Assembly: GCA_025964935.1 (NCBI GenBank)
Contig: JAOPXW010000052.1
Span: 1 to 8,260 of the forward strand
Direction: 5' to 3'
Length of the DNA: 8,260 bases
DNA from: Friedmanniella sp.
Lineage (GTDB): Bacteria; Actinomycetota; Actinomycetes; Propionibacteriales; Propionibacteriaceae
The notes under the pieces are model-generated. The model was not told the origin of the DNA. It was given only the letters and a program-made list of their open reading frames with translations, and searched no databases. Numbering within the stretch: the stretch's first letter is position 1; each line of letters begins with the position of its first letter. Made by a program: the position numbers and the translations under genes. Shown piece after piece: positions 1 through 6,581 of this stretch.

Positions 1-1655
1 ACGACGTAGAGCCCGCCGGCCGCGACGACCTCCTCGTGCTCGTCGGCGCTGGACTGCTCGAACTCGGCGAGGACCTCGGGGTAGCGGGCCTCGTACTCCT
101 CGATGTGCTCGACGGGGTCGATGCCCTGCTCGCGCAGCTTCGAGTCGGCCTGGAACTCGGGGTTGCCGCCCAGGATGATGTCGGTGCCGCGGCCGGCCAT
201 GTTGGTGGCCACGGTGACGGCGCCCTTGCGGCCGGCCATCGCGACGATGGCGGCCTCGCGCTCGTGCTGCTTGGCGTTCAGCACCTCGTGCGGGACGCCC
301 TCGGCCTTGAGCAGCCGGGAGAGGATCTCCGACTTCGCGACCGACGCGGTGCCGATCAGCACCGGCTGGCCCGTCTCGTGCCGCTCCCGGACGTCCTCCA
401 CCACCGCGGCGAACTTCGCAGTCTCGGTGCGGTAGATCAGGTCGCGCTGGTCCTCGCGGATCATCGGCTGGTTGGTGGGGATCGGCACCACGCCGAGGCC
501 GTAGATCTTCTGGAACTCGCTGGCCTCGGTCATCGCCGTACCGGTCATCCCGGAGAGCTTCTCGTACATCCGGAAGTAGTTCTGCAGCGTGATGGTGGCC
601 AGCGTCTGGTACTCGTCGCGGATCTCGACCCGCTCCTTGGCCTCGATCGCCTGGTGCAGCCCCTCGTTGTAGCGACGCCCGACCAGCGACCGGCCGGTGT
701 GCTCGTCCACGATCAGGACCTCGCCCTCGACGTCGACGTAGTCCTTGTCCTTGGCGAACAGCTCCTTGGCCTTGATGGCGTTGTTGAGGTAGGAGATCAG
801 CGGGGTGTTGGCCGACTCGTACAGGTTGTCGATGCCGAGCCGGTCCTCGACCTGGTCGATGCCGTTCTCGAGGATGGCGACGGTCCGCTTCTTCTCGTCC
901 ACCTCGTAGTGCTCGTCGCGGCGCAGCCGGTCCACCATCTTGGCGAACTCGGGGTACCAGCGTTGCGAGTCCTCGGCCGGACCGGAGATGATCAGCGGCG
1001 TCCGGGCCTCGTCGATGAGGATGGAGTCGACCTCGTCGACGATGGCGAAGTGGTGCTCGCGCTGGACGCAGTCGTCCAGGGTGAGGGCCATGTTGTCGCG
1101 GAGGTAGTCGAAGCCGAACTCGTTGTTCGTGCCGTAGGTGATGTCGGCGTGGTAGGCCACCCGGCGCTCGGCCGGACTCATCTGCGACAGGATCGCGCCC
1201 ACGTCCAGGTGCAGGAAGTGGTGGATCCGGCCCATCTGCTCGGACTGGAACTTCGCCAGGTAGTCGTTGACCGTGACCACGTGCACCCCGCGCCCGGTCA
1301 GGGCGTTGAGGTAGGACGGGGCGGTGGCGACCAGGGTCTTGCCCTCACCGGTCTTCATCTCGGCGATGTTGCCGAGGTGCAGCGCGGCGCCACCCATGAT
1401 CTGGACGTCGAAGTGCCGCTTCCAGAGAACGCGGTTGCTGGCCTCCCGCACGGTGGCGAACGCCTCGGGGAGCAGCGACTCGAGCGTCTCGCCGTTGGCG
1501 AAGCGGGACTTGAAGTCCGCGGTCTGGCCGCGGAGCTCGTCGTCGCTCATGGCGACGAAGTCGTCCTCGATCGCGTTGACCTGGTTGCTGAGGCCCTTGA
1601 GCTGCTTGAGGATCTTGCCCTCGCCGACACGCAGCAGCCTGTCCATCAAAGCCAC
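1..1655 (-). CDS. secA: Protein translocase subunit SecA (SecA1-type), N-terminal ~551 residues, 3' end cut by window edge
   Basis: SecA is the cytosolic/peripheral ATPase that pushes unfolded preproteins through the SecYEG channel. I translated the minus strand by hand. Visible motifs are Walker A M-K-T-G-E-G-K-T at residues 100-107, Walker B-type D-E-V-D at 207-210 followed by [10 protein letters not shown], the preprotein cross-linking region at roughly 220-370, G-M-T-G-T-A at 369-374 opening the second nucleotide-binding domain, and N-M-A-G-R-G-T-D at 485-492. The frame runs off the left edge at ...AAGGLYV, just before the expected [20 protein letters not shown] block, so the helical scaffold/wing domains and C-terminus are outside the window. 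The chosen start is GTG at 1655 ([13 protein letters not shown]) because an AAGGGAG ribosome site sits 9 nt upstream. The in-frame ATG at 1646 would be 18 nt away. The sequence resembles housekeeping SecA1 rather than accessory SecA2, and the hpf neighbourhood agrees. No frameshift or lost motif is visible. Confidence 0.97.
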   Translation of the reverse strand, partial: MALMDRLLRVGEGKILKQLKGLSNQVNAIEDDFVAMSDDELRGQTADFKSRFANGETLESLLPEAFATVREASNRVLWKRHFDVQIMGGAALHLGNIAEMKTGEGKTLVATAPSYLNALTGRGVHVVTVNDYLAKFQSEQMGRIHHFLHLDVGAILSQMSPAERRVAYHADITYGTNNEFGFDYLRDNMALTLDDCVQREHHFAIVDEVDSILIDEARTPLIISGPAEDSQRWYPEFAKMVDRLRRDEHYEVDEKKRTVAILENGIDQVEDRLGIDNLYESANTPLISYLNNAIKAKELFAKDKDYVDVEGEVLIVDEHTGRSLVGRRYNEGLHQAIEAKERVEIRDEYQTLATITLQNYFRMYEKLSGMTGTAMTEASEFQKIYGLGVVPIPTNQPMIREDQRDLIYRTETAKFAAVVEDVRERHETGQPVLIGTASVAKSEILSRLLKAEGVPHEVLNAKQHEREAAIVAMAGRKGAVTVATNMAGRGTDIILGGNPEFQADSKLREQGIDPVEHIEEYEARYPEVLAEFEQSSADEHEEVVAAGGLYV

Positions 1656-1664
1656 GGAAGCTGG

Positions 1665-1671
1665 CTCCCTT
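1665..1671 (-). promoter_or_regulatory. Ribosome binding site of secA
   Basis: The minus strand reads AAGGGAG here, ending 9 nt before the GTG at 1655. It is the only good Shine-Dalgarno match near the N-terminus and decides between GTG 1655 and the in-frame ATG 1646. Confidence 0.7.
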
Positions 1672-1717
1672 ACCTAGTCGTCACCCACGTGCCCGGTCTG
1701 AGATGCCCCGGCCGTAC

Positions 1718-1736
1718 GGCGGGATCAGCTCCCGCC
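1718..1736. repeat. Short inverted repeat in the secA leader / ycaQ-like 3' region
   Basis: Perfect 7-bp arms GGCGGGA and TCCCGCC flank a 5-nt loop. It lies in the 186-bp gap between the glycosylase stop and the secA start. On the minus strand it is not followed by a T run, so it is a weak candidate for an intrinsic terminator. It could equally be a stem in the secA leader RNA. An adjacent 10-bp palindrome GCCGTACGGC occupies 1711-1720. Confidence 0.35.
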
Positions 1737-1755
1737 CGGCCCAGGCACGCCCTCC

Positions 1756-1761
1756 ATCGTA
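1756..1761 (-). promoter_or_regulatory. Possible -10 element for secA
   Basis: The minus strand reads TACGAT, which fits the actinobacterial TANNNT -10 pattern, about 100 nt upstream of the secA GTG. No convincing TTGAC-like -35 sits 16-18 nt further upstream. The call rests on one hexamer in a short gap and is tentative. Confidence 0.22.
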
Positions 1762-1841
1762 GGCCAGTCTCACCCACGAGGTACCGACCCGACCCCGACG
1801 GCGCGGTGCCCGCGCTCCGGACCTGCCGGGCGACCCCTCCC

Positions 1842-3074
1842 TCAGCAGAACCGGGACAACGCGGGGGCCAGGTCGCCCCGCGGCCGGACCTCCACGCTCC
1901 GCAGGCCCTGCCAGCCCGCGAGGCCGGCCAGCTCAGCCGCCAGCTGACCGGCCACCCGGACGTGGTCGACCCCCGGCTCGGCCCAGGCCGCGTTGACCCG
2001 CAGCACCCCGGAGGCCCGGTCCGCCTTCAGGTCCACCCGGGCGACCAGCTCGTCCCCGAGCAGGAAGGGGTAGACGTAGTAGCCGTGCACCCGCTTGGCC
2101 TCGGGGACGTAGATCTCGATCCGGTAGCGGAAGTCGAACAGCCGCTCCAGCCGGTCGCGCTCGAAGACCAGGGAGTCGAAGGGGCTGAGCAGGGCGCGGG
2201 CCGCCAGCTGCCGCGGCACCCGGGCCTGGTGCCAGAGGTAGACCGCCCGCCCCGACCAGCCCGACAGCTCGACCGGGAGGAGCTCCCCGGAGCGGACCAG
2301 GTCGGCGACCGCCAGCCGGGTCATCTCGGGACGGGTGCGGAAGTAGTCCCGCAGACAGAGCTCGCTGGCCACCCCGAGCGCCTGGGCCGCCTTGCGGACC
2401 AGCCCGGTCACCGCGTCCTGCGGGGACGGGGTCGGCTGGGCCAGGATTGCGGCCGGCAGCACCCGCTCAGGCAGGTCGTAGACCCGCTCGAACTGGCGGT
2501 TGCGGCGGGCCGAGGTCACCTCGCCGCAGGCGAACAGCCACTCCAGCACGGTCTTGACCGCCGACCAGTTCCAGCCCCACTGGCTGCGGTCACGCTCCTC
2601 GACCACCTCCAGGTCGCGGGCGCTGACCGGGCCCAGCTCGGCCACCTGCGCCCGGACCAGGTCGACCAGGGCCGGGTTCTCCTCCGCCACCCGCCGTACG
2701 CCGGCCCAGATGTCGCGGTAGCCCTCCTGCATCCGGTGGCGGAGCAGCGGTTGCAGGGTGACGTCCAGGAGGCTGGCCGCATGGCCCCAGTACTCGAACA
2801 GCCGGCGCGGCGAGGCGAACGCGGCCCGCTCCAGCAGAGCCGTGTCGTAGCCGCCGAGCCGGGAGTAGAGCGGCATGAAGTGCGCGCGCGTCACGATGTT
2901 GATCGAGTCGATCTGGAACTGGCCGAGCCGACGCGCGAGGGAGGAGACGTCGCGCATGGAGACCGGCCGGTCGGCCCGGGGGGTCCCGAAGCCCTGAGCG
3001 TTCAGGGCGACCCGACGGGCCTGGGCCGGGGACAGGCGTAGGCGGTGCACCCGGGGAAGGCTAGCGGCGGCCAC
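1842..3074 (-). CDS. Winged-helix DNA glycosylase of the HTH_42 family, YcaQ/AlkX-like (predicted alkylation/interstrand-crosslink repair)
   Basis: A 410-residue protein with the architecture of the HTH_42 (DUF1006) superfamily: an N-terminal winged-helix region, tandem winged helices in the middle, and a C-terminal barrel. The signature stretch L-G-Q-F-Q-I-D-S-I-N at residues 50-59 contains Q54-I55-D56. This matches the Q-hydrophobic-D catalytic motif of the YcaQ/AlkX branch rather than the Q-x-Q of AlkZ-type resistance glycosylases. Other family-typical segments are RAHFMPLYSRLGGYD (about 63-77), the RLFEYWGHAASL block (about 91-102), LLSPFDSLVFERDRLERLFDF, and HGYYVYPFLLGDELVARVDLKADR near the C-terminus. 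Family members remove bulky N-alkylated bases and can unhook interstrand crosslinks; activity here is inferred. The longest start is GTG 3074, without a clear Shine-Dalgarno. GTG 3050 (residue 9, V-H-R-L-R-L) has TAGCCT 7 nt upstream and could be a leaderless start giving 402 residues. The gene sits 50 bp after hpf and 186 bp before secA. Older annotation would call it a winged helix DNA-binding domain protein. Confidence 0.86.
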   Translation of the reverse strand: MAAASLPRVHRLRLSPAQARRVALNAQGFGTPRADRPVSMRDVSSLARRLGQFQIDSINIVTRAHFMPLYSRLGGYDTALLERAAFASPRRLFEYWGHAASLLDVTLQPLLRHRMQEGYRDIWAGVRRVAEENPALVDLVRAQVAELGPVSARDLEVVEERDRSQWGWNWSAVKTVLEWLFACGEVTSARRNRQFERVYDLPERVLPAAILAQPTPSPQDAVTGLVRKAAQALGVASELCLRDYFRTRPEMTRLAVADLVRSGELLPVELSGWSGRAVYLWHQARVPRQLAARALLSPFDSLVFERDRLERLFDFRYRIEIYVPEAKRVHGYYVYPFLLGDELVARVDLKADRASGVLRVNAAWAEPGVDHVRVAGQLAAELAGLAGWQGLRSVEVRPRGDLAPALSRFC

Positions 3075-3087
3075 TGACAGCGGCGTC

Positions 3088-3118
3088 GGCCGCCGGGTCC
3101 GGCCCGGACCCGGCGGCC
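3088..3118. terminator. Long GC-rich inverted repeat just after hpf (candidate terminator, no T tract)
   Basis: Two perfect 15-bp arms, GGCCGCCGGGTCCGG (3088-3102) and CCGGACCCGGCGGCC (3104-3118), are separated by one base, giving a very stable stem about 6 nt past the hpf TAG. On the minus strand the sequence after the stem has no T run, as is common for hairpin terminators in high-GC actinobacteria. It also lies only 13 nt upstream of the GTG at 3074, so it may act as an attenuator or mRNA-stabilising 3' end for hpf and shape initiation of the next gene. The structure is seen directly; its role is inferred. Confidence 0.55.
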
Positions 3119-3124
3119 CGCACG

Positions 3125-3754
3125 CTAGCTCGTGACCAGCAGCTCGACGCTCTCGAGCCGGATGACGCCGTAGTCGTAGGCCCGGCGGCGGTACACCACG
3201 CTGGGGGCGCCGTGCTCGGCGTCCATGTAGAGGTAGAAGTCGTGCCCGACCAGCTCCATCTCGAGCAGGGCCTGGTCCAGCGTCATCGGCGAGGCGGTGT
3301 GCTGCTTCTCGCGGACGACCATCGGACCGTCCCCGTCCACCGTAATGCCCGCGATGGTCTGCGGGGCCTCATCCGGGGAGGGCGCGACCCCGTTGACGGT
3401 CGGCAGCTGCGCGGCCGCCTCGTGCAGGGACCGGGGTGCGTGCTGACCACGGTGCACCCGCTTGCGGTCGGCCGCCTTCCGCAGCTGGGCCATCAGCTTG
3501 TCCAGGGCCATGTCGAACGCCGCCGTCTTGTCCTCGGCGGCCGCCTCGGCCCGCACCACGGGCCCCTTGGTGCGCAGGGTTATCTCGACCCGACTGGCCT
3601 GGTCATGCTGTCGCTTGTTCCGCTCCGCCGACACCTCGACCTCGACGCGAATGACCCGGTCATCCAGCTTCTCGAGACGGGTGATCTTGTCCTCGACGTA
3701 GGAGCGGAACTGATCCGACACATTGCAGTGTCGGCTCTTGACGACAACATCCAT
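3125..3754 (-). CDS. hpf: Ribosome hibernation promoting factor, long form (HPF / S30AE family)
   Basis: A 209-residue long-type HPF. The N-terminal S30AE domain (about 1-100) begins M-D-V-V-V-K-S-R-H-C-N-V-S-D and contains the basic helix FDMALDKLMAQLRKAADRKRVHRG that sits in the decoding region of the 30S subunit. A variable linker (about 101-145) follows. The C-terminal dimerisation domain (about 146-205, REKQHTASPMTLDQALLEMELVGHDFYLYMDAEHG...VVYRRRAYDYGVIRL) pairs two ribosomes into inactive 100S dimers in long-HPF bacteria. The ATG at 3754 is preceded by TGGAGG with a 5-nt gap, a strong ribosome site. The gene stands between comF and the glycosylase gene, with a 170-bp upstream region that probably carries its own promoter. 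Such factors usually rise in stationary phase or stress. The family and domain calls are secure. The trigger in this organism cannot be read from sequence. Confidence 0.97.
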   Translation of the reverse strand: MDVVVKSRHCNVSDQFRSYVEDKITRLEKLDDRVIRVEVEVSAERNKRQHDQASRVEITLRTKGPVVRAEAAAEDKTAAFDMALDKLMAQLRKAADRKRVHRGQHAPRSLHEAAAQLPTVNGVAPSPDEAPQTIAGITVDGDGPMVVREKQHTASPMTLDQALLEMELVGHDFYLYMDAEHGAPSVVYRRRAYDYGVIRLESVELLVTS

Positions 3755-3758
3755 GTCA

Positions 3759-3765
3759 ACCTCCA
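3759..3765 (-). promoter_or_regulatory. Ribosome binding site of hpf
   Basis: The minus strand reads TGGAGGT, ending 4 nt before the ATG at 3754. It is the strongest Shine-Dalgarno in the window and fixes the hpf start. Confidence 0.75.
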
Positions 3766-3834
3766 GTGGATTTGGTGGTCCGTCTCACGACGGTGGGGCG
3801 GGGGAAACACATCAGCGCCCCGTGCACCCCGAAG

Positions 3835-3849
3835 CCCGGTTCGACCGGG
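3835..3849. repeat. Inverted repeat in the hpf leader region
   Basis: Perfect 6-bp arms CCCGGT and ACCGGG flank a TCG loop, about 80 nt upstream of the hpf ATG and about 75 nt downstream of the comF stop. There is no T run on the minus strand. It could be a stem in a long hpf 5' UTR or a weak comF terminator; the sequence does not decide. Confidence 0.4.
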
Positions 3850-3871
3850 ACCTTCAGGGGCAGGAGCGCCA

Positions 3872-3884
3872 TAACGTGACGTTA
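3872..3884. promoter_or_regulatory. Palindromic operator-like site upstream of hpf
   Basis: TAACGTGACGTTA is a perfect palindrome with 6-bp arms (TAACGT / ACGTTA) around one central base. It is AT-rich compared with its surroundings and lies about 118 nt upstream of the hpf ATG, in the only sizeable gap before that gene. The minus-strand half TAACGT itself fits a TANNNT -10 element, so the site could be a promoter overlapped by a dimeric regulator's operator. I do not recognise the regulator. Confidence 0.4.
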
Positions 3885-3924
3885 GTCCTCGGCCGTGGGC
3901 GTGGCTACGGTGGGCGGGCGATCC

Positions 3925-4695
3925 TCACTCACTTCTCAGTCCCCCGGGGCCGGTCCGCGGCCGCCGCAGGGTCGCCCCGACCGTCGCCGCCCCCAGCACC
4001 GGGTAGCCGGCGGCCCTCAGGACGCGGGCCGACTCGGCCAGGCTGCTGCCTGTGGTGACCACGTCGTCGACCAGCACCACGGGCGCGCCCGGCGGTCGGT
4101 CGGCGACGAGCCCGCCCGCCCCCAGTCGACGGCCGAGCACCGGGCCGCGGGCCAGTCGGACTGCCCCCCGGAGGTTGGCCGACCGCGCGTCAGCCCCCAG
4201 CCCGGCCTGGTCGGCCACCCCCCGCCGCTGCACGAGAACCGGCCAGACGGTTGCCGCGTACGCGGGCGGCAGCAGCCGGGCCGCCCGACGGGCCAGCGCC
4301 CCGGTGGCGTCGAAGCCCCGTTCCCGTACGGCGTGGGCTGCCGACGGGACCGGCACGACCAGCACCGGGCCGGCCCGGACCCGGACGGGGGCCGCGCCGT
4401 CCAGCAGGGTGGTCAGGCTGAGCGCGAGGCGACGGCCCAGCACCGGGGTCAGGTGCAGGGCCTGCCGCTCCTTGTAGGCCGCGACCAGGTTGCGCAGCAC
4501 CTCGTCGTACGGCCCCGCTGCCACCGTGGGTGGGAAGCCGTCGGGCGCCGGGGTGGGCGCGTGCGGACCCGGTCGTGCCCGCGCCAGGCCCGCGGCGCAC
4601 CGACCGCAGAGTCCCCACCCCGGCTCCTGGCACCCCGGGCAGCACGCGCCGAGCAGCAGGTCACCCGCCGACGAGACCCATCCGCGCCACTCCAC
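3925..4695 (-). CDS. comF: ComF family protein (double zinc-finger plus phosphoribosyltransferase fold)
   Basis: A 256-residue ComF/GntX-type protein. At the N-terminus a zinc-ribbon pair is visible, C19-P-G-C22 and C30-G-R-C33, with an extra C18. The phosphoribosyltransferase domain follows: K-E-R at residues 75-77, V-V-P-V-P-S (113-118) with RERGFDATGALAR, DQAGLGADARSANLRGAV (about 162-179), and the PRPP-binding loop V-V-L-V-D-D-V-V-T-T-G-S-S at 206-218. ComF is needed for DNA uptake in naturally competent bacteria, and relatives are near-universal in actinobacteria, where their substrate is unclear. I infer no competence role here. The start is GTG 4695, which lacks a Shine-Dalgarno but has TACCCT 6 nt upstream, suggesting a leaderless transcript. 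The gene is 119 bp after lpqB and 170 bp before hpf. The Ala/Arg/Pro-rich stretch after the zinc ribbon (about 34-55) looks like a flexible linker. Confidence 0.93.
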   Translation of the reverse strand: MEWRGWVSSAGDLLLGACCPGCQEPGWGLCGRCAAGLARARPGPHAPTPAPDGFPPTVAAGPYDEVLRNLVAAYKERQALHLTPVLGRRLALSLTTLLDGAAPVRVRAGPVLVVPVPSAAHAVRERGFDATGALARRAARLLPPAYAATVWPVLVQRRGVADQAGLGADARSANLRGAVRLARGPVLGRRLGAGGLVADRPPGAPVVLVDDVVTTGSSLAESARVLRAAGYPVLGAATVGATLRRPRTGPGGLRSE

Positions 4696-4701
4696 GCTGG
4701 G

Positions 4702-4707
4702 AGGGTA
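4702..4707 (-). promoter_or_regulatory. Possible -10 element of a leaderless comF transcript
   Basis: The minus strand reads TACCCT followed by 6 nt and then the GTG at 4695. A TANNNT hexamer 6-7 nt ahead of the start codon is the usual layout of leaderless actinobacterial genes and would explain the missing ribosome site. No clear -35 is seen. Confidence 0.35.
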
Positions 4708-4744
4708 GGGACGCCGGCCCGCCGACGAGCGCGCCCGGGGCCGA

Positions 4745-4780
4745 CCTGTGGAGAAGTCGACGTACGGGACGCCTGTGGAC
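4745..4780. repeat. Direct pair of DnaA-box-like motifs in the lpqB-comF gap
   Basis: CCTGTGGA occurs twice (4745-4752 and 4772-4779), 27 bp apart. Read on the minus strand, the sites are CTGTCCACA and TTCTCCACA, each one mismatch from the high-GC actinobacterial DnaA box TTGTCCACA. Between them lies GTCGACGTAC. This pair is far too small for an origin. It may be a DnaA-titrating or regulatory site, or chance. Confidence 0.35.
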
Positions 4781-4814
4781 AGGGCAGCCGAGCGACGAGG
4801 CGGGCGGGGCCGTG

Positions 4815-6581
4815 TCAGCCGGGGTAGGCGATCGAGCTGACGCCGTCCACGAAGGGCTGCCAGACGTTGCCGTCGTCGCGGAAGGTCTGGCCGCTGCGGT
4901 CCACCACGATCGCCGTCCCGGTCCGGGGCAGCACGGTCAGCTCGACGGCGTTCGGGGTGCTGGGCTGGGTCTCGGGCTTGATGGAGGAGGCGTCCTCGCT
5001 GACCCGGATCGGGGCCAGGGCGGCGTCCTTGCTCGCCGCGCCGAGCACGAGCAGGGTGGTGGCGTCCAGCCAGCCCACGTCGGCCATCCGGCGGACCAGT
5101 GGGGCGCCGTCCTGGGTGGTGTTCAGGACCCGCCAGCCGTCGACCACGATCTTGTCGGAGCGGGTGATCCGGGCCAGCCCGAGCTGCGGGCCCGACGGCC
5201 CCTGGCGGATCAGGGCCATCCGGGTGCCGTCGGGCGACAGCTTGAAGGCCGTGATCGGCGCGCGGCCGAGGGTGTGGCTGTCGACCTCGGTGACCTTCTG
5301 CCCCTCCACCCGCCAGATGCGCTGCCGCCCGTCGCGCTGCCCGACCGCCCAGATCTCCCCGAACCGGCTGAACTGCGGCCGCAGCAGGCCGGTCACACCG
5401 CTCAGGACGGTGCTGACGTCGGGGGCGCCGTTCACGCTGGAGGTCGGCGAGCGCCGGAGCTTGGTCCGCCCGTCGGTGACCAGGGCGAGATCGGTGTTGG
5501 AGACCGACACCGCCAGCGAGCCGACGTCGTAGCGGCCATCCCCCAGCGGACCGGCGACGCGCCGCAGGGTGGGGCTCGCCCCGGTGGCGTTCACGACCTG
5601 GGCCGCGCCCTTGCGAACGGCGTACAGGGTGTCCCCGGAGACGTCCGGCACGGGGTCCAGCTCGCGCGGGATGGTGTCCACGCCCACCACCAGCGACCCC
5701 GGGTCGGCCTCGGGCACCCGGAAGGGCTGCTGCTTGACGGTGAACTTCACCCCGACGACGCTCGTCACCTGCTTCAGGGTGGAGACCACCTGGGCGGCCA
5801 GCAGGGACCGCTGCTCGTCGGTCAGGTCCATGACGGTGTCGCTCAAGGGGACCTCGGCCACCCCGTTGGTGATGGTGACGGAGTCCACGCTGAGGGTGGT
5901 GCCGGGCGGCACCTCGGTGGTCACCGACGGCTTGAGCCAGCTGGAGGGCCCGGCCAGCAGCGCCTTCATCAACGACGAGGCGACGCTGGCCGGGTTACCG
6001 GCACTGGTGGCGAGATAGATCGGGTCGGGCACCAGGGTCCCGTGCCCGAGGAAGTACAGGTCGAAGGGCTCGTAGAAGGAGGTGAAGGAGTACTGCGCGA
6101 CCATCAGACCCGGAGGCGGGCTGTCGATGCGCCACTCCCCGTCCTGCTGGACCATCCCGAAGTCGAGCTTGAGGGGCTGGTCCCGGGCCGTGTAGGTGCG
6201 GTCCGCCCCGAGCGAGCCGACCAGGCGGCCGGAGAAGGTCACCTTGTTGCCCGCCGCCAGGGGCGCGCCCGTGTAGATCGAGGCCCCGGCCTCGGGGCTC
6301 CACTTCTCCACCGCCGAGCGGGTCAGGAACTGCTTCGCCACCGAGTAGTTCGGCTGATAGTTCGAGGTCGCCCGCAGGTAGCCCTCCACGATCTGGCGCG
6401 GGTCGTCGCCCGCGGTGGGCGGGGCCACCACGATGTTCACGCAGCCCTGGCAGGCCGGCTGGGCCCCCGGCACCTTCTCGACCGACCCCGAGGTGGGGAC
6501 ACTGACGCATCCCGCGAGCAGGAGCGTCAGCGCCACCAGCAGGGCACTGACGGCTGTGCCCGCCCGTGCGCGGCGGCTCAC
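4815..6581 (-). CDS. lpqB: Lipoprotein LpqB, MtrAB-associated (GerMN and beta-propeller domains)
   Basis: A 588-residue surface lipoprotein that in mycobacteria binds the extracellular domain of MtrB and tunes MtrA phosphorylation. It starts with a basic n-region (V-S-R-R-A-R), a hydrophobic stretch (about 10-22) and the lipobox L22-A-G-C25. The N-terminal domain (about 50-190) contains PRQIVEGYLRATSNYQPNYSVAKQFLT and a GEWRID block. A GerMN domain covers about 200-290 (ASSLMKALLAGPSSWLKP...VAEVPLSD...LLAAQVVSTLKQV). The C-terminal propeller (about 315-588) includes FKLSPDGTRMALI at 446-458 and ends at YPG. The GTG start at 6581 overlaps the mtrB TGA by four bases (GTGA), so translation is probably coupled. 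An open frame continues 186 codons upstream, but those residues are the mtrB gene out of frame and lack any signal peptide. A C44-x-x-C47 pair in the mature N-terminus could form a disulfide outside the membrane. Confidence 0.96.
   Translation of the reverse strand: MSRRARAGTAVSALLVALTLLLAGCVSVPTSGSVEKVPGAQPACQGCVNIVVAPPTAGDDPRQIVEGYLRATSNYQPNYSVAKQFLTRSAVEKWSPEAGASIYTGAPLAAGNKVTFSGRLVGSLGADRTYTARDQPLKLDFGMVQQDGEWRIDSPPPGLMVAQYSFTSFYEPFDLYFLGHGTLVPDPIYLATSAGNPASVASSLMKALLAGPSSWLKPSVTTEVPPGTTLSVDSVTITNGVAEVPLSDTVMDLTDEQRSLLAAQVVSTLKQVTSVVGVKFTVKQQPFRVPEADPGSLVVGVDTIPRELDPVPDVSGDTLYAVRKGAAQVVNATGASPTLRRVAGPLGDGRYDVGSLAVSVSNTDLALVTDGRTKLRRSPTSSVNGAPDVSTVLSGVTGLLRPQFSRFGEIWAVGQRDGRQRIWRVEGQKVTEVDSHTLGRAPITAFKLSPDGTRMALIRQGPSGPQLGLARITRSDKIVVDGWRVLNTTQDGAPLVRRMADVGWLDATTLLVLGAASKDAALAPIRVSEDASSIKPETQPSTPNAVELTVLPRTGTAIVVDRSGQTFRDDGNVWQPFVDGVSSIAYPG
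6578..6581 (-). other. GTGA stop/start overlap of mtrB and lpqB
   Basis: The minus strand reads GTGA: TGA (6580-6578) ends mtrB and GTG (6581-6579) starts lpqB. A weak GGTGGGG ribosome site lies 5 nt upstream of the GTG. The arrangement indicates one transcript and coupled translation of the kinase and its lipoprotein partner. Confidence 0.85.

Noticed and set aside
36..3041. A 1001-codon plus-strand open frame antisense to secA and the glycosylase gene
   Set aside because: It follows from high GC at third codon positions. The translation is a low-complexity Leu/Val/Asp/Gly/Arg/Pro mixture without a recognisable domain, while the minus strand encodes textbook SecA and a YcaQ-like protein.
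3212..3874. Plus-strand 220-codon open frame opposite hpf
   Set aside because: It is antisense to a complete, well-conserved HPF with a strong ribosome site; the translation has no recognisable features.
4745..4780. Replication origin
   Set aside because: Only two imperfect DnaA-like boxes, no AT-rich unwinding region and no dnaA/dnaN neighbours.
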